Made by a program: the position numbers and the translations under genes
Notes under the pieces: model-generated
The model's input: only the letters and a program-made list of their open reading frames with translations
Database searches by the model: none
What the model was told of the DNA's origin: nothing
Assembly (NCBI GenBank): GCA_910588205.1
Contig: CAJUQK010000008.1
Coordinates: forward strand, 2,768-66,767
Direction of reading: 5' to 3'
Length of the DNA: 64,000 nucleotides
Source of the DNA: an uncultured Eggerthellaceae bacterium
GTDB lineage: Bacteria; Actinomycetota; Coriobacteriia; Coriobacteriales; Eggerthellaceae
Shown here: in pieces, positions 7,084-15,555 of the stretch
Numbering within the stretch: position 1 is the first letter of the stretch
How the letters are laid out: each line of letters begins with the position of its first letter

Positions 7084-10023
7084 CTATTCCTTCTTTCGAG
7101 TACGCAACCATCCCAGGAAGAGGACGGCCATCCCTGATGCGATGGCTCCAAGGATCGCCCAGGACATGAGGAAGGGGTCTGCTGTCCATCGGATCCAAGG
7201 ATCGGGGTTCACGAAGAGGGCAGGGGAATCTTGTATTTCCCTATTGCCCGCCCAGTCGTAGGCTTCCACCGTGACGACCTGGTCATGGGCATCCTCATAG
7301 ATGATGATCTTCCGTTCGTCGGGATCTGCAAGGGCTTCGGCATCCAGCATCTTCTCTTCCTGACCGTTGACGAGCACGCGAGCATGATGGAGCTTGCCGT
7401 TATCCTCCACGTCGAATCCCACTTCATGGAAGCTATCGGGGTAGGCACGCTCGGCGCATCCGCTGAAGGAGATGAGCGGCGCTGTATCGTCTACGGCGAA
7501 CCGCACCTCTAGGGGCTCTACCCTGTCCGCGCTCTTGCCATTCAGGGTATTCATGGAGGCATTCCCTGCTTCATCGGTAGAGTGCAGCGTGACCTGATAC
7601 GTACCGTCAGCAGCGAAGGTGCTCTTGGGGATCACGTATTCGTAGGCAGGCCACCCCGAAGCGCCCTTGGCAGCAAGGAAGTAATCCGCTCCCTGCATGA
7701 GAGTGCGATTGGTAGGTCCTTTGGCAAGGGACACCATCACCCCATCTTCATCGATGCCGCTGGGATTCACTTCGGTTATGCGTATGTCCTGCACCTCTTC
7801 CGACCGGAGATACCCTTGGTCCACCATGGCCCGGGTCTCATCATCCAAAGCATAGGTAGACCCGAACCGATTCACAGACCAAGCGATGGTCTTCGTGGTG
7901 ACGTTTCCCGCCATGTCTTGAGCATGGACTTCGATCTGATAGATATCATCATGCTCGGGTTCAGTGGCTGGACTTTCGCCAAAGAGGAACAACTCTGTCT
8001 CAGAGAGGGAAGAGACCAGCTGATAAGGATTCGCAGCGGAACCCATCCCCACAGGCTGGATCTCTGTAGTGGAGCCAGGATCGATATGAACATCGGCAAT
8101 GGTTACTGCCACCTCGCACGGACCCCGGTAAGCATGGCGCGAGGCATCCAGATCGCCACCAACCTGAACAGTGACCTGAGGTGCTTCGCTATCGATGATG
8201 AATTCCGGAACGTTCACGGGAGGAAGGGGATTACCAGCCATATCAGCCCCTTCCACGACCATGCTATAGATCCCAGGCCCTGAAAAGAAGACGGTGCAAA
8301 TGTGATCTTCGCCTTCGCTCGTCCATGGACTCAGGTGGGGAGGAGCAGCATCCGTTCCCTTGTCAGCCTGAGCAACAGGCTGGATGGATATGAGAGCCGC
8401 TGAGAAGTTGCGCTCTCTCACCGAAATAGTGGCAGTGCGCGGTGCTTGGTAATAGATGCCATTCTGAGCATCATCGTTATCAAAGGTCACCGAAACGACG
8501 GGGGCCGTCCGATCCATCGTGAACTCTGTGAAGAAGAGCTCTGATGATCTCCCGACCAGATCCGTGACCTGTGCCCTGATGTTGTAATGAGCATCTGCGA
8601 AGAGGTCATAGAAAGCATACCAGTCACCATCTTCTCCCCGCTGAAAGTCCTTGGCTTTGTAGACGTGGGTCTGATCATCTTCGGTGATGGATGCGATGGC
8701 CTGATCCGGATCATAGTCTTTGATGTAGCGAAAATGGGGTTCGGTGACCTTGAACGTTGCCGTGCAGCCTTCGCTGAGGTAGCCCCCTTCTGGGATAGCT
8801 TCCCCATCGAAGGTGACCGAGAGCTGCGGCGCGGTGGCATCCGTCACGAGAGCCATGACCTCAGGTGGGATCTCCTTGGCTCCCGCCATAGCAGGATCTG
8901 CCTTGTTCCCTGCTTTGTCCTCGACGTAGGCTCTATAGGAATCAACGGCGGTATCTTGGTCTCCGTCAAGGACGAACTCCATGATGCCCTGCTCGTTATC
9001 CTCACCTGAGATGGTGATACCGTCCTTGACGTGGGTCTGACCGGAGACGCTATCCCGATATTCGATCCGCGCATCCCGCTCTGACAACCCCGCGACCTTC
9101 GATTGGGGCATCTGATCGGTTGGCCGAGGAGCTTCTCTGCTGTGTTCGGGGGCGGACGGATCCACGACGCTCACGGTGACCCGAGCACTCGTCTTGAAGA
9201 ACCAGAAGGGGCCCTCATCCCGGTGCTCTCCCTCAACCGAGAACGCTGTGATCACCGGTGCGGTTCGGTCGATGTTGTAGCTGATATCGATGACCTTGGT
9301 GACCACGCCATCACCATCGAGGGCATAGAGAACCCCATCACTATAGGATCCTTCGGCACTATTCATCGTCACGGAATCCTGGAAGGGGCCATCGACCTGC
9401 TTGGCCAGCTTCCAGCCTGGATAGGATGCCGTGATGGTCTCAGCATTCGTCCAGCTGTCCTTTCCAGCTCCCTGAGAGAGCAACCCCTCCGGCGCCTGGC
9501 AAGAGGATATGGGTTCGACCCATATCTGCGAAGGAGGATCCGCGAGTTCGTACTTCTTGCTCAGACCCTCGCTCAACGTGAATGAGATATCCACCGAAAA
9601 GCCGGTTGCTGCTGCGGATGCAAAAGAGAGCGGGTAGCCCTCCCAGGAGAAGGAACCGAGGATCCCTTCCTCGCTATCCTTGATATCAGCTTGGTCGAAA
9701 CCAGGATGCTCCTTGATGGCTGCTTCTACCGCAGCCCTTCCGTGAGCTTCTTGGATGTTCTCATCTATCCTGAACGCAAGCGAGCCAACGGCAAGGTCAT
9801 CGAGCACCGTCTTCGATGGCTCTTCAGGTGTCTCTTCAGGTGTCTGCCCTGTCCCCAGACCTTCTTGCTCGCTCCCAGCCGAACCCTTGACCAACCCTTC
9901 ATCTGTACCCGCCTGAGCCTCTTCAGCCCCCAGGCCTGGTGTCATTGGCCAGAGGAAGGCGACCATGCAAACAGCTAACAGCAAAGTGACACCTTTGCAG
10001 ACCATGCTCCTTGACCCGACCAT
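7084..10023 (-). CDS. large membrane-anchored surface protein with repeated Ig-like domains
   Basis: 979 residues. An N-terminal signal segment (VTLLLAVCMVAFLW) precedes a low-complexity Gly/Glu/Thr stretch to about residue 75. Then at least five repeats begin with the same signature (DRTAPVITAFSV, DATAPQLSVTF, DRTAPVVSVTF, DSEAPQVTVQV, DDTAPLISFSG), each followed by strands ending in an aromatic-rich AGN motif, as in bacterial Ig-like/Big domains. A C-terminal helix (SWAILGAIASGMAVLFLGWL) with an RTRKKE tail gives a membrane anchor instead of LPxTG. It sits inside the T7SS operon between the WXG100 and kinase genes. It may be a surface adhesin or an extracellular extension of the secretion machine; no family match was recognised beyond the Ig-like repeats. 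Confidence 0.7.
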   Translation of the reverse strand: MVGSRSMVCKGVTLLLAVCMVAFLWPMTPGLGAEEAQAGTDEGLVKGSAGSEQEGLGTGQTPEETPEEPSKTVLDDLAVGSLAFRIDENIQEAHGRAAVEAAIKEHPGFDQADIKDSEEGILGSFSWEGYPLSFASAAATGFSVDISFTLSEGLSKKYELADPPSQIWVEPISSCQAPEGLLSQGAGKDSWTNAETITASYPGWKLAKQVDGPFQDSVTMNSAEGSYSDGVLYALDGDGVVTKVIDISYNIDRTAPVITAFSVEGEHRDEGPFWFFKTSARVTVSVVDPSAPEHSREAPRPTDQMPQSKVAGLSERDARIEYRDSVSGQTHVKDGITISGEDNEQGIMEFVLDGDQDTAVDSYRAYVEDKAGNKADPAMAGAKEIPPEVMALVTDATAPQLSVTFDGEAIPEGGYLSEGCTATFKVTEPHFRYIKDYDPDQAIASITEDDQTHVYKAKDFQRGEDGDWYAFYDLFADAHYNIRAQVTDLVGRSSELFFTEFTMDRTAPVVSVTFDNDDAQNGIYYQAPRTATISVRERNFSAALISIQPVAQADKGTDAAPPHLSPWTSEGEDHICTVFFSGPGIYSMVVEGADMAGNPLPPVNVPEFIIDSEAPQVTVQVGGDLDASRHAYRGPCEVAVTIADVHIDPGSTTEIQPVGMGSAANPYQLVSSLSETELFLFGESPATEPEHDDIYQIEVHAQDMAGNVTTKTIAWSVNRFGSTYALDDETRAMVDQGYLRSEEVQDIRITEVNPSGIDEDGVMVSLAKGPTNRTLMQGADYFLAAKGASGWPAYEYVIPKSTFAADGTYQVTLHSTDEAGNASMNTLNGKSADRVEPLEVRFAVDDTAPLISFSGCAERAYPDSFHEVGFDVEDNGKLHHARVLVNGQEEKMLDAEALADPDERKIIIYEDAHDQVVTVEAYDWAGNREIQDSPALFVNPDPWIRWTADPFLMSWAILGAIASGMAVLFLGWLRTRKKE

Positions 10024-10024
10024 C

Positions 10025-10318
10025 CTACAGCCCCTTCCCGTATCCTTGAGCCGCTATGCTCTCTGTGGCTCTTTCACTCTCTTCTTCAGGCAGGATGCAG
10101 GTGGGTGCGTCCTCATCCTCTTCTGGGAAAGCCACGCTCTCTGCCTTACGGTACCCGCCTTCAGACCTTTGCCTCTGTGGAGCCTTCGCTGGCCTATGGC
10201 GCAGGAAGCGGATGGCGTAGGCAACGTTGAGCTTCACGAAGAGGATGGCTGCGACCACCGCAGCGCATCCGGCGAGCACGAAGCAGACCACCGCCGCCCC
10301 AAAGAGGAACCCTTCCAT
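10025..10318 (-). CDS. small single-pass membrane protein
   Basis: 97 residues starting MEGFLFGAAVVCFVLAG, chosen because GCAGGTGAT precedes this ATG; an upstream in-frame start would overlap the kinase gene by 32 bases. One long hydrophobic helix (residues ~4-30) is followed by a basic stretch (RFLRHRPAKAPQRQR) and an acidic tail (FPEEDEDAPTC). Not recognised as a known family. Its place between kinase and surface-protein genes of the T7SS operon, 1 base from the latter, suggests a machine component or kinase adaptor. Confidence 0.6.
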   Translation of the reverse strand: MEGFLFGAAVVCFVLAGCAAVVAAILFVKLNVAYAIRFLRHRPAKAPQRQRSEGGYRKAESVAFPEEDEDAPTCILPEEESERATESIAAQGYGKGL

Positions 10319-10322
10319 GTCA

Positions 10323-12107
10323 TCACCTGCCCTCTTCAGCCGCAACGCCTGCATAGGCTGTGGCCATCTTCATGGCTGTCTCGTTCCAAAGGCGCTCAAG
10401 CGTCTGGTTCCGAAGCTGCTCGTTCGCCTCCGTCGTGAGCTCTAAGGCTGAAAGCTGATCGCCGACGCTCCGTGCTAAGGCCGTCATAGCCTCTTCGCTC
10501 ACGCCCCCGATGCTCTTGAACTTGCTCAGATACGCCTCAAGGGAGTTCGCGATGAGCACGCAGCTATCCAGCTGCACGATCTCAAGAGGCTCCTGCTCGA
10601 TGCACCCGGCAAGGGATTCCAGGCTTTCCCAGAGACCCCGGTAGAGCTCTTCGTCTTCATCCCCCTGCATCACCGCAGCGTCTATCCCCGCGACGAACGC
10701 AGCGATGGTGGCGTGATCCTGGGCGGTTGCATGATGATCGAAGGAGGCGTCCTGGGCGGCGTTGGCGAAGTGATCCGAAGAGGCCTTGATGCGCGTGATC
10801 TGGTTATCCTCATAGGTGCCCGTTTGACCGTAGCGATAGAAGTACCAATACAACCGCCCAAGCTCATAGGAAAGCTCAGAGAAGCGCGGGGAGGCCTGAA
10901 GGGCAATGAGGTTCTCATGATAGGCCTCATCGAACTGCTGCTTCTCTTCGGGAGTGAATTGGCCATCTAGCTTATAGCTGTCGATGAGCCCCTTATAGGC
11001 ATCGACGGCATCGGGGCATTCTCTGATGGCTGCAAGGTATTCCTCTTGCGCCCCCAACGGATCAGTTTGAACGTTCGCGTCTGCTACATCCATATGGTAG
11101 CGATAGCTTTGCGTAACCAGGGCCTCTCTGATCCCCAAGCAGGCGAACCCTGCGATGAGCAGGAGGACGGCCAGGACAGCCGCTGTTCCGAAGGCGATGA
11201 CCCGATGGCGCTGGGTTGCCTTGTAGGCCCGCGTGAGCTCTGGGTAGACCTCCAGATCAGCCGCGAGCTCTGCACAGCTTTGGTAGCGACTTCCCCGGGA
11301 TAGCTCGGTGCACCGCGGGATGACGACATCGGCGAACCCCTCGCCCACAGAAGGGTTGAGCTCGCGCACGTCAGGAAGCGGGAACTCCACCGGCGGAGGA
11401 GTGCCCCCGAGCAGATGCCAAAGAGTAGCTCCCAGGCCATAGATATCAGCCCGCTCGTCCGTTTGCGCTTTGCCATACTGCTCCGGAGCCGCGTATCCCG
11501 TAGTGCCGAAGGCCACGGTATCCTGCCGCTGCTCCTCTTTGTATTCCCGGGCCACCCCGAGATCGATCAGCTTCACATACCCATCCGGATGGAGCATGAT
11601 GTTGTTCGGCTTCATGTCTCGATAGATGATGGGCGGATCTTGCCGATGGAGATAGCTGAGGGCATCGCAGATCTGGAGCATCCAAGCTTGGACATCCTCT
11701 TCTTTCTGCGGCCCCCGCTTCTGGACGATCTTGTCGAGGGATTCCCCTTCCACATGATCCATGACCACATAGATGCGATCTGCGGTCTTCTCGATGTCAA
11801 CGATGCCCACGATGGCCGGATGCTGGAGCTTTGAAAGGAGATCGGCTTCGCTGGTCAGGGTTTGCTCGATAGGGCGGCCTGCCGGATCAGTAGCGAAGCG
11901 ATCCACCTCTTTGACCGCCCACTGTTTGTTGGGCAATTCCATATCCCGCGCTAGGTAGACCCGGCTCATGCCTCCTTCGCCGATGAGTGCAAGGATCTCG
12001 TACTTGCCTTTGAGGATATATCCGCGCTTGAGGCCTTTTGGTTTCTGGGATCCAGGCTGAGGGAAGCGCCCGGAAGCCTGTCTTTCTTGAGTGCAGATAT
12101 TCCTCAT
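10323..12107 (-). CDS. membrane Ser/Thr protein kinase of the T7SS operon
   Basis: 594 residues. A cytoplasmic Hanks kinase domain spans ~36-290: Gly-rich loop GEGGMSRV (43-50), K66 in AVKEV, catalytic loop YRDMKPNN with D164 and N169, DLG at 182-184, and APEQ at 208-211. One transmembrane helix (~303-326) leads to a ~265-residue outer helical region with TPR-like spacing. The catalytic residues look intact; HRD is YRD, a tolerated variant. The topology parallels EssB/YukC, which has a cytosolic pseudokinase, one membrane helix and an outer helical domain. It is probably a phosphorylating partner of the EssC FHA domain. The start ATG follows GAGGGGGTG. First gene of the operon. Confidence 0.88.
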   Translation of the reverse strand: MRNICTQERQASGRFPQPGSQKPKGLKRGYILKGKYEILALIGEGGMSRVYLARDMELPNKQWAVKEVDRFATDPAGRPIEQTLTSEADLLSKLQHPAIVGIVDIEKTADRIYVVMDHVEGESLDKIVQKRGPQKEEDVQAWMLQICDALSYLHRQDPPIIYRDMKPNNIMLHPDGYVKLIDLGVAREYKEEQRQDTVAFGTTGYAAPEQYGKAQTDERADIYGLGATLWHLLGGTPPPVEFPLPDVRELNPSVGEGFADVVIPRCTELSRGSRYQSCAELAADLEVYPELTRAYKATQRHRVIAFGTAAVLAVLLLIAGFACLGIREALVTQSYRYHMDVADANVQTDPLGAQEEYLAAIRECPDAVDAYKGLIDSYKLDGQFTPEEKQQFDEAYHENLIALQASPRFSELSYELGRLYWYFYRYGQTGTYEDNQITRIKASSDHFANAAQDASFDHHATAQDHATIAAFVAGIDAAVMQGDEDEELYRGLWESLESLAGCIEQEPLEIVQLDSCVLIANSLEAYLSKFKSIGGVSEEAMTALARSVGDQLSALELTTEANEQLRNQTLERLWNETAMKMATAYAGVAAEEGR

Positions 12108-12414
12108 GACACCCCCTCGTGCTGCATATGCATAGCTTCATCTCATAGAATGATGATAATCTATAGCACGATAGGACGAAATGCAACATATAAATATCTT
12201 CAAATATCCGCCATGGATCTGCCTTGCTTTGCACGAAACCAGCGTGATATCGAGTTGGATCTGCCCAGCTTCGCACAGAGGCTGCACCATGCGAGCGAAG
12301 GGAGCGCTCTGACCCTAGAAGCTTACGGAAACGATGCTCTGAACAGCAAGAAGGGCAGGCCCTATCTCGTGCCTGCCCGTGCGAATACGTTGCGTTCTCT
12401 GACTTGAGAGGATC
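12108..12414. other. intergenic region upstream of the T7SS kinase operon
   Basis: No credible gene. AT-rich between ~12140 and 12215, in contrast to its surroundings, which fits a minus-strand promoter for the T7SS operon. A TAGATT-like -10 lies 17 bases after a weak TTGCAT on the minus strand around 12160-12190. The far end holds the glmM terminator hairpin. A 106-codon plus-strand open frame here has no Shine-Dalgarno and no recognisable product. Confidence 0.4.
12353..12378 (-). terminator. hairpin terminator after glmM
   Basis: Perfect 8-bp inverted repeat GGGCAGGC / GCCTGCCC with a 10-base loop, followed on the minus strand by TTCTTGCTGTT. Placed 36 bases after the glmM stop. The T-tract is modest. 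Confidence 0.6.
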
Positions 12415-13752
12415 CTAGAGGGTGCGGATGACCTCCGCGATGGTCTCGGCGTGGGTGCGAGCGGCGTCATCGTCCTTCGCCTCCACCATGACCCGGATCA
12501 CCGGTTCGGTACCTGAAGGGCGCAAGAGCACGCGACCGTCGTCACCCAAAGCCTCTTCGGCTGCGCGGACCGCCGCCTTCACCTGGTCATTCGCCATGAC
12601 GGCAGCCTTGTCGGCCACGCGCACGTTGATGAGCTCCTGAGGGAACTTCTGCACCACGCTGGCCGCCTCTTCCACCGTCTTGCCGCTCCGTTTCACCGCA
12701 GCGATGAACTGGACGGCGGTCATGAGGCCATCCCCTGTAGAGTTATGCTCAAGCAAGATCATGTGACCGGACTGCTCGCCGCCGATGGAATGACCGTGTT
12801 CACGCATCTCCTCCAGCACGTAGCGGTCTCCCACTTTCGTTTGCACCACAGTGATGCCTGCGTCGCGCATGGCATGGACGAATCCAAGATTGCACATGAC
12901 GGTGGTGACCGCCGTATCATTCGCCAAGCAGCCACGCTCCTTCATATCAAGGGCGCAGACCGCTTCGATGACATCCCCGTCTATCTCAGCTCCGGTGGGA
13001 GAGACGAGCATCACCCGGTCGGCATCCCCATCATGGGCGATGCCGATGTCCGCCTTCGCCTCGCGCACCAGGTCCTTCACAGGCTCAAGATGGGTAGAGC
13101 CGCAGTTGACGTTGATGTCGAAGCCATCATAGTCATCATTGATCACATGGACGTCTGCCCCCAGGCGGCGCAGGGCCTCCGGGCTGGTCTCCGAAGATGC
13201 ACCATGGCCCGTATCTATAGCGATGGTCATGCCCTCGAAGGTGATGCCCTGGTCACGGACAGAGTCGACCGCGTGGGTGATGTATATCTCCTGCGCGTCC
13301 TTCAGCTGCACCGTGAAGCCTAGGTCTGAACCGGATGGCGTCTCCTCTTCGGAGCCTTCCAGACCGCCCGCGCGAACGAATTCCTCTATCTTGTCTTCCA
13401 TGGCATCCGGCAGCTTGAAGCCCTTCCCGTCGAAGAGCTTGATGCCGTTGTACTCCGGAGGGTTATGGGAGGCTGAGATGACGGCACCACCCGCTGCCGC
13501 TAGGCGACGCACCAGCAATGCCACGGCCGGTGTGGGGATGACCCCCGTCAACAGCGCCGTACCGCCCGCGCTCTCGATACCTGCCACCATAGCTGCTTCC
13601 AGCATGTCTCCGGACAGGCGTGTGTCCTTGCCCACGACGATGGTCTTGCCCAGGAAGACCACAGCGGCCTGCCCCAACCGATAGGCGATCTGATTCGTGA
13701 GCTCTGTGTTGGCAACACCGCGCACACCGTCGGTCCCGAACATCCTAGCCAT
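12415..13752 (-). CDS. glmM: phosphoglucosamine mutase
   Basis: 445 residues. Converts glucosamine-6-phosphate to glucosamine-1-phosphate for UDP-GlcNAc and peptidoglycan synthesis. Family marks: FGTDGVRGVAN at the N-terminus; the phosphoserine loop ISASHNPPEYNGIK with catalytic Ser near residue 100; metal loop DGDADR; sugar loop GGEQSGH; C-terminal phosphate loop RPSGTEPVIR. Full length for GlmM. The ATG at 13752 follows GAGGGAGATAG and lies one base after the hisE stop, so the two are co-transcribed; a longer frame reading back into hisE is rejected. Confidence 0.97.
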   Translation of the reverse strand: MARMFGTDGVRGVANTELTNQIAYRLGQAAVVFLGKTIVVGKDTRLSGDMLEAAMVAGIESAGGTALLTGVIPTPAVALLVRRLAAAGGAVISASHNPPEYNGIKLFDGKGFKLPDAMEDKIEEFVRAGGLEGSEEETPSGSDLGFTVQLKDAQEIYITHAVDSVRDQGITFEGMTIAIDTGHGASSETSPEALRRLGADVHVINDDYDGFDINVNCGSTHLEPVKDLVREAKADIGIAHDGDADRVMLVSPTGAEIDGDVIEAVCALDMKERGCLANDTAVTTVMCNLGFVHAMRDAGITVVQTKVGDRYVLEEMREHGHSIGGEQSGHMILLEHNSTGDGLMTAVQFIAAVKRSGKTVEEAASVVQKFPQELINVRVADKAAVMANDQVKAAVRAAEEALGDDGRVLLRPSGTEPVIRVMVEAKDDDAARTHAETIAEVIRTL

Positions 13753-13753
13753 G

Positions 13754-14143
13754 CTATCTCCCTCTGTTGATGTGATCTTGTTGGATGACCGGCGCACCTT
13801 GGGGCCGCTCTTCCGGTGTCATGCGGGCATTGAGCTCCGCTGCCAGCTCATCTTGCGCGATGTCGAAACGGGCCAAGAGCACCATCAGGTGATACACCAG
13901 GTCTGCCGCTTCATAGCGAAGATGATCCCGCTGGGTTGGTTGATCGGTACCGCCTGCAGCAAGCTGCGTCTCCTTGGCAGCCAGACAGGTTTCCAAAGAT
14001 TCCTCTCCTACCTTCTTGAGGAGGGTGTCCAACCGGCCTTCCAGCAACTGATGGGTATAGCTCTCATCCGTGGCAGTACGCCGGGCTTCGATAGTGGCGG
14101 CCAGGGCGGTGAGCGTCCGGCCGATCTGGGATTCATTCTGCAT
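13754..14143 (-). CDS. hisE: phosphoribosyl-ATP pyrophosphatase
   Basis: 129 residues of the MazG-like all-alpha NTP pyrophosphatase fold, second step of histidine synthesis (PR-ATP to PR-AMP). Family marks: SYTHQLLEGRLDTLLKKVGEESLETCLAAK and RYEAADLVYHLMVLL, carrying the acidic metal ligands (KVGEE, E-x-x-D). No other his gene is adjacent; it is paired with glmM. No Shine-Dalgarno precedes the ATG, and a TATAGAAT -10-like box ends about 6 bases upstream, suggesting a leaderless transcript. Confidence 0.93.
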   Translation of the reverse strand: MQNESQIGRTLTALAATIEARRTATDESYTHQLLEGRLDTLLKKVGEESLETCLAAKETQLAAGGTDQPTQRDHLRYEAADLVYHLMVLLARFDIAQDELAAELNARMTPEERPQGAPVIQQDHINRGR

Positions 14144-14149
14144 GGGCGT

Positions 14150-14181
14150 ATTCTATATCAATGGGGCCAATGGGCTAGAAT
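14150..14181. promoter_or_regulatory. divergent hisE / tcdA promoter region, probably leaderless on both sides
   Basis: Two -10-like boxes point outward: TATAGAAT on the minus strand (14157-14150), 6 bases from the hisE ATG, and TAGAAT on the plus strand (14176-14181), 7 bases from the tcdA ATG. Neither gene has a Shine-Dalgarno. The -35 elements are not convincing. Confidence 0.45.
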
Positions 14182-14188
14182 CTTTTCC

Positions 14189-14917
14189 ATGAACACCACT
14201 ACCGAAGAGAGCCTGTCCCGCACCCGGCGCCTGTTGGGCGATGAGGGTCTGAAGCGGCTGACCCAAGCCCGGGTGGCCGTCATCGGGCTGGGCGGGGTGG
14301 GGTCTGCCTGCGCGGAATCCTTGGTACGCACCGGGATAGGCAGCTTCCTCTTCGTCGATAAGGACGTAGTGGACCCCAGCAACATCAACCGCCAAGCCAT
14401 TGCCTTCTTGAGCACGGTGGGCCAGCGCAAGGTGGATGTGATGGCGAAGATGGCCCAGGATATCAACCCCGATGCTCACGTGGATGCGCTCTTTGCCTTC
14501 GTTCTAGAAGAGACCATCGAGGAGCTGCTGGAGCCCTTCGCCCAGCCGGACATCATCGTGGATGCCGTAGACACCTTGACCGCAAAGGCGGCTATCGCCC
14601 GCTATTCCCTCTCCCAAGGAATCCCCGTCGTCTCCGCCATGGGCATGGCGAACCGGTCAGACCCCACAGCTCTGCGGTTCGCGAAGCTGTTCGAAACGAA
14701 AGGGTGCCCCTTCTGCCGAGAGCTGCGGAAGATCTTCCGCTCTCGCTCGCTCGGGGATGTGGATGTGCTGTATTCCACGGAACGACCTGCGAAGGTGAGA
14801 CCTGAGGAAGGGGCGGCCCGGAGCGAGAAGACGGAACTGGGGACCTACTCCTACATGCCGCCGGTGGCAGGGCTCATGCTGGCAGGCTTCGTGACCCAGC
14901 ATCTGCTGAAGGGGTAA
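14189..14917 (+). CDS. tcdA: tRNA threonylcarbamoyladenosine dehydratase (TcdA/CsdL, ThiF-like)
   Basis: 242 residues, a complete ThiF/MoeB/HesA-type E1-like domain: ATP-binding VAVIGLGGVGSACAESLVRTG (~32-52), DKDVVDPSNINRQ, and DAVDTLTAK. The C-terminal part contains GCPFCRELRK and a PPVAGLMLAGFVTQHLL helix, matching TcdA, which cyclises t6A37 to ct6A in tRNAs. The start is the ATG at 14189; longer frames starting near 13.7 kb read through hisE antisense and are rejected. TcdA is the best fit among ThiF-like enzymes given the length and absence of a C-terminal rhodanese or zinc domain. Confidence 0.85.
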   Translation: MNTTTEESLSRTRRLLGDEGLKRLTQARVAVIGLGGVGSACAESLVRTGIGSFLFVDKDVVDPSNINRQAIAFLSTVGQRKVDVMAKMAQDINPDAHVDALFAFVLEETIEELLEPFAQPDIIVDAVDTLTAKAAIARYSLSQGIPVVSAMGMANRSDPTALRFAKLFETKGCPFCRELRKIFRSRSLGDVDVLYSTERPAKVRPEEGAARSEKTELGTYSYMPPVAGLMLAGFVTQHLLKG

Positions 14918-15016
14918 CACCTCTAGCCGAAAAGCGCTCCCCCGGTATATCACCGAAGGGCTCGGCCCGGGCGGTACAATGACCCTCATCCATTCACGAC
15001 CAAGGAGGAGCGCATT

Positions 15017-15496
15017 ATGGCGAATGCGAGCGAAGCCCCTATCGTAGGCATCATCATGGGTTCAGAGTCTGACATGCCCGTCATGGAAGCCTGCATGAAG
15101 CAGCTGGAGGAGTTCGGCATCCCTTACGATCTGAAGGTGGCGAGCGCTCATCGCAAGCCTGACGTGGTCCATGAGTGGGCTGAGAGCGCACGGGGGCGGG
15201 GATTGCGGGTCATCATCGCAGCTGCCGGGAAAGCGGCGCATCTGGGAGGGGTGGTAGCCGCCTTCACGCCGTTGCCGGTGATCGCGGTGCCCATGAAGAC
15301 CAGCGATCTGGGGGGTTTGGATTCACTGCTTTCCATGGTACAGATGCCCAGCGGCGTGCCCGTAGCCACCGTGGCCATCAATGGTGCGAAGAACGCAGCT
15401 ATCTTGGCAGCTCAGATCATCGGCTGCGGCACCGATGCCCCAGCGCACCATGCCCTAGATCAGGTGATCGCCCTCAAGCGCTCCATGGCCGAATAA
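15017..15496 (+). CDS. purE: N5-carboxyaminoimidazole ribonucleotide mutase (class I)
   Basis: 159 residues. Rearranges N5-CAIR to CAIR in purine synthesis. Clear PurE signatures: GIIMGSESDMPVM, VASAHRKPD (active-site His), AAAGKAAHLGGVVAAFTPLPVIAVP and a mobile MPSGVPVATVAI segment. Standard length. GGAGGAG lies 6 bases before the ATG. No purK or other pur gene adjoins it here; a strong hairpin ends the unit. Confidence 0.96.
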   Translation: MANASEAPIVGIIMGSESDMPVMEACMKQLEEFGIPYDLKVASAHRKPDVVHEWAESARGRGLRVIIAAAGKAAHLGGVVAAFTPLPVIAVPMKTSDLGGLDSLLSMVQMPSGVPVATVAINGAKNAAILAAQIIGCGTDAPAHHALDQVIALKRSMAE

Positions 15497-15500
15497 TGAA

Positions 15501-15528
15501 GAAGGGGCGGACAGCAGTCCGCCCCTTC
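15501..15528. terminator. bidirectional terminator between purE and the lipoprotein gene
   Basis: Perfect 12-bp inverted repeat GAAGGGGCGGAC / GTCCGCCCCTTC with an AGCA tetraloop, between two convergent genes, 4 bases after the purE stop. Confidence 0.85.
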
Positions 15529-15555
15529 TCAGAAGATCCGATTGGAAGGATCTGT

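Noticed and set aside
12087..12407. 106-codon plus-strand open frame
   Set aside because: No ribosome site, overlaps the kinase start and the glmM terminator, no recognisable product.
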